DNA from: Clostridia bacterium
GTDB taxonomy: Bacteria > Bacillota > Clostridia > Christensenellales > UBA1242
Direction of reading: 5' to 3'
DNA: 5,619 bases
Assembly (NCBI GenBank): GCA_017539765.1
Contig: JAFYCH010000033.1
Coordinates: 1 to 5,619, forward strand
Below, one piece after another: positions 4,741 to 5,619 of this stretch. The translations under genes were made by a program, and so were the position numbers. The notes beneath the pieces were generated by a model that was given only the letters and a program-made list of their open reading frames with translations, made no database searches and was not told where the DNA came from. Position 1 is the first letter of the stretch, and each line of letters begins with the position of its first letter.

Positions 4741-5619
4741 ATGAGCAAAATTACAGAAGAAGAATTGAGAACTATTTCAGTGCAAAACTGCGAAAAAATT
4801 GGAGAAGGAATGTTCTCCGAAGTGCTACTTTTGACTAACAAAACCATAATTAAAGTAATTGACAAAAAGATGCCTTTTGAGAGCATTGTATATGAATTTG
4901 AAACAAGTCAAAAAGCACATGAAATTGGCATACCTTGTCCAAAAGTTTATGAGATTGTAAAAACAGAACTTGGCTATGGAATTATCTATGAAAGGATCGA
5001 AGGTGTAACACTTAATAAGTACCTAAAAAAGCACCCAAAAATGTATGCAATTTACGCCAGAAAATATGCCGAAATGCTTAAAAAACTGCATAAAATTCAC
5101 GCAGAAAAACCACAGTTTGAAAGCATAAAAAAGATATATTCTTATCGTCTTGAAAAGTTTGTGAAATATGGCTTAAAACAAGATGAATATGACTTTTATA
5201 AAAAGATACTCAATGCTGTTCCAGAAGAAAATTGTCTGCTTCACGGTGACCCAAGACTGACAAATATAATGATTACAAAAAACTGTGAACTTAAGTTTAT
5301 TGACCTTGATAATTTAAGTTTTGGTAACCCGATTTTTGACATTTGTGCAGCATGCTATACCCTTTGTCTTATGTCAAAAAGACATCCACTTTTTATTAAG
5401 TTAGCAAACGGAATTGGAGCCAAAAAAAGTCTGGAATTTTGGAAAATTTTCTTGCAAAATTACTTTGAAACTAACAATCCAGAAAAATTAGGTTTGATTG
5501 AAAAAATAAGCGAAGAACTCGCAAGGTTTAGAGAAATTTCTTACCTAAACAAACCAAAACCAAAATTCGGAATTTTTGTAGATGCATATATACATTTGGT
5601 TAAAAATAAGTTCTTTAAA
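4741..5619 (+). CDS. Kinase-like phosphotransferase, APH/choline-kinase fold (3' end missing)
   Basis: The frame from the ATG at 4741 stays open for 293 codons to the window edge, so the C-terminus is missing. The protein has the small-molecule kinase layout: nucleotide loop IGEGMFSEV (20-28), candidate ATP-binding Lys K38 in TIIKVI, helix Glu E52 or E54, hinge IYERIEG (82-88), catalytic loop HGDPRLTN (168-175, with D170 and N175), metal-binding IDLD (187-190, D188) and GNPIFDI (195-201). This matches the phosphotransferase family that includes aminoglycoside phosphotransferases and choline/LicA-type kinases, and most resembles the bacterial paralogue group TIGR02172 as I remember it. All key residues are present, so it is probably active. 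The substrate is unknown, and resistance should not be assumed. It is transcribed divergently from the phosphoesterase operon. There is no Shine-Dalgarno before the ATG. A later ATG (codon 24) would cut off the nucleotide loop. Confidence 0.88.
   Translation, partial: MSKITEEELRTISVQNCEKIGEGMFSEVLLLTNKTIIKVIDKKMPFESIVYEFETSQKAHEIGIPCPKVYEIVKTELGYGIIYERIEGVTLNKYLKKHPKMYAIYARKYAEMLKKLHKIHAEKPQFESIKKIYSYRLEKFVKYGLKQDEYDFYKKILNAVPEENCLLHGDPRLTNIMITKNCELKFIDLDNLSFGNPIFDICAACYTLCLMSKRHPLFIKLANGIGAKKSLEFWKIFLQNYFETNNPEKLGLIEKISEELARFREISYLNKPKPKFGIFVDAYIHLVKNKFFK

Noticed and set aside
4801..4812. GGAG-like site followed by an ATG within the kinase gene, a possible downstream start
   Set aside because: The GGA GAA GGA codons encode the Gly-rich nucleotide loop. 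Starting at that ATG would delete the loop from a protein that otherwise keeps every kinase motif.
4650..4886. Minus-strand open frame of 78 codons across the kinase start and the intergenic region
   Set aside because: It overlaps the kinase nucleotide loop and the strong plus-strand promoter on the opposite strand, and has no recognisable motif.
4741..5619. Reading the kinase-fold gene as an antibiotic resistance gene
   Set aside because: The catalytic motifs fit the whole APH/choline-kinase superfamily. Nothing visible gives aminoglycoside specificity, and no mobile element is present.
1..5619. Search for tRNA or rRNA genes, CRISPR repeats, insertion sequence ends and attachment sites
   Set aside because: None seen. 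The coding sequences and short control regions account for nearly all of the window.

Overview
The window comes from an AT-rich bacterial genome (G+C about one third by eye). It uses the standard bacterial code: tryptophan is TGG and TGA is read as stop. Shine-Dalgarno sites of the GGAG/GAGG type, near-consensus sigma-70/sigma-A promoters (TTGACT-17-TATAAT) and U-tailed hairpin terminators suggest a low-GC Gram-positive (Bacillota/clostridia-like) or related uncultured lineage. No species can be named from the sequence alone.

Layout from left to right. (i) Positions 1-125 hold the last 40 sense codons of an unrecognised plus-strand gene. (ii) A perfect 12-bp hairpin at 141-170 lies between it and a convergent gene and can serve as a terminator in both directions. 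(iii) 161-1714 (minus) encodes a complete DEAD-box RNA helicase with a long basic tail. (iv) 1760-1787 is a terminator for the operon to its right, and the helicase's putative promoter is nested in it. (v) 1796-2032 (minus) is a 78-residue zinc-ribbon protein. (vi) 2053-4575 (minus) is an 840-residue calcineurin-like metallophosphoesterase, 20 nt upstream of the zinc-ribbon gene and probably in one operon with it. (vii) 4576-4740 is a divergent control region with two strong back-to-back promoters separated by phased A/T tracts. (viii) 4741 to the end (plus) is a kinase-like phosphotransferase of the APH/choline-kinase fold, still open at the window edge.

The least ordinary part is the right half. 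The large phosphoesterase looks like an internal duplication: a first copy with an essentially complete catalytic motif set, followed by a second copy that aligns with it but has lost most metal-binding and catalytic residues and carries a charged insertion of about 145 residues. It is co-transcribed with a small zinc-ribbon protein and faces a kinase-fold gene across a shared promoter region. The kinase gene's -10 box ends only 7 nt before its ATG and no Shine-Dalgarno is present, so its mRNA is predicted to be leaderless or nearly so. A functional link between the phosphoesterase/zinc-ribbon pair and the kinase is inference only. The helicase is an ordinary housekeeping-type gene with no visible tie to the others.
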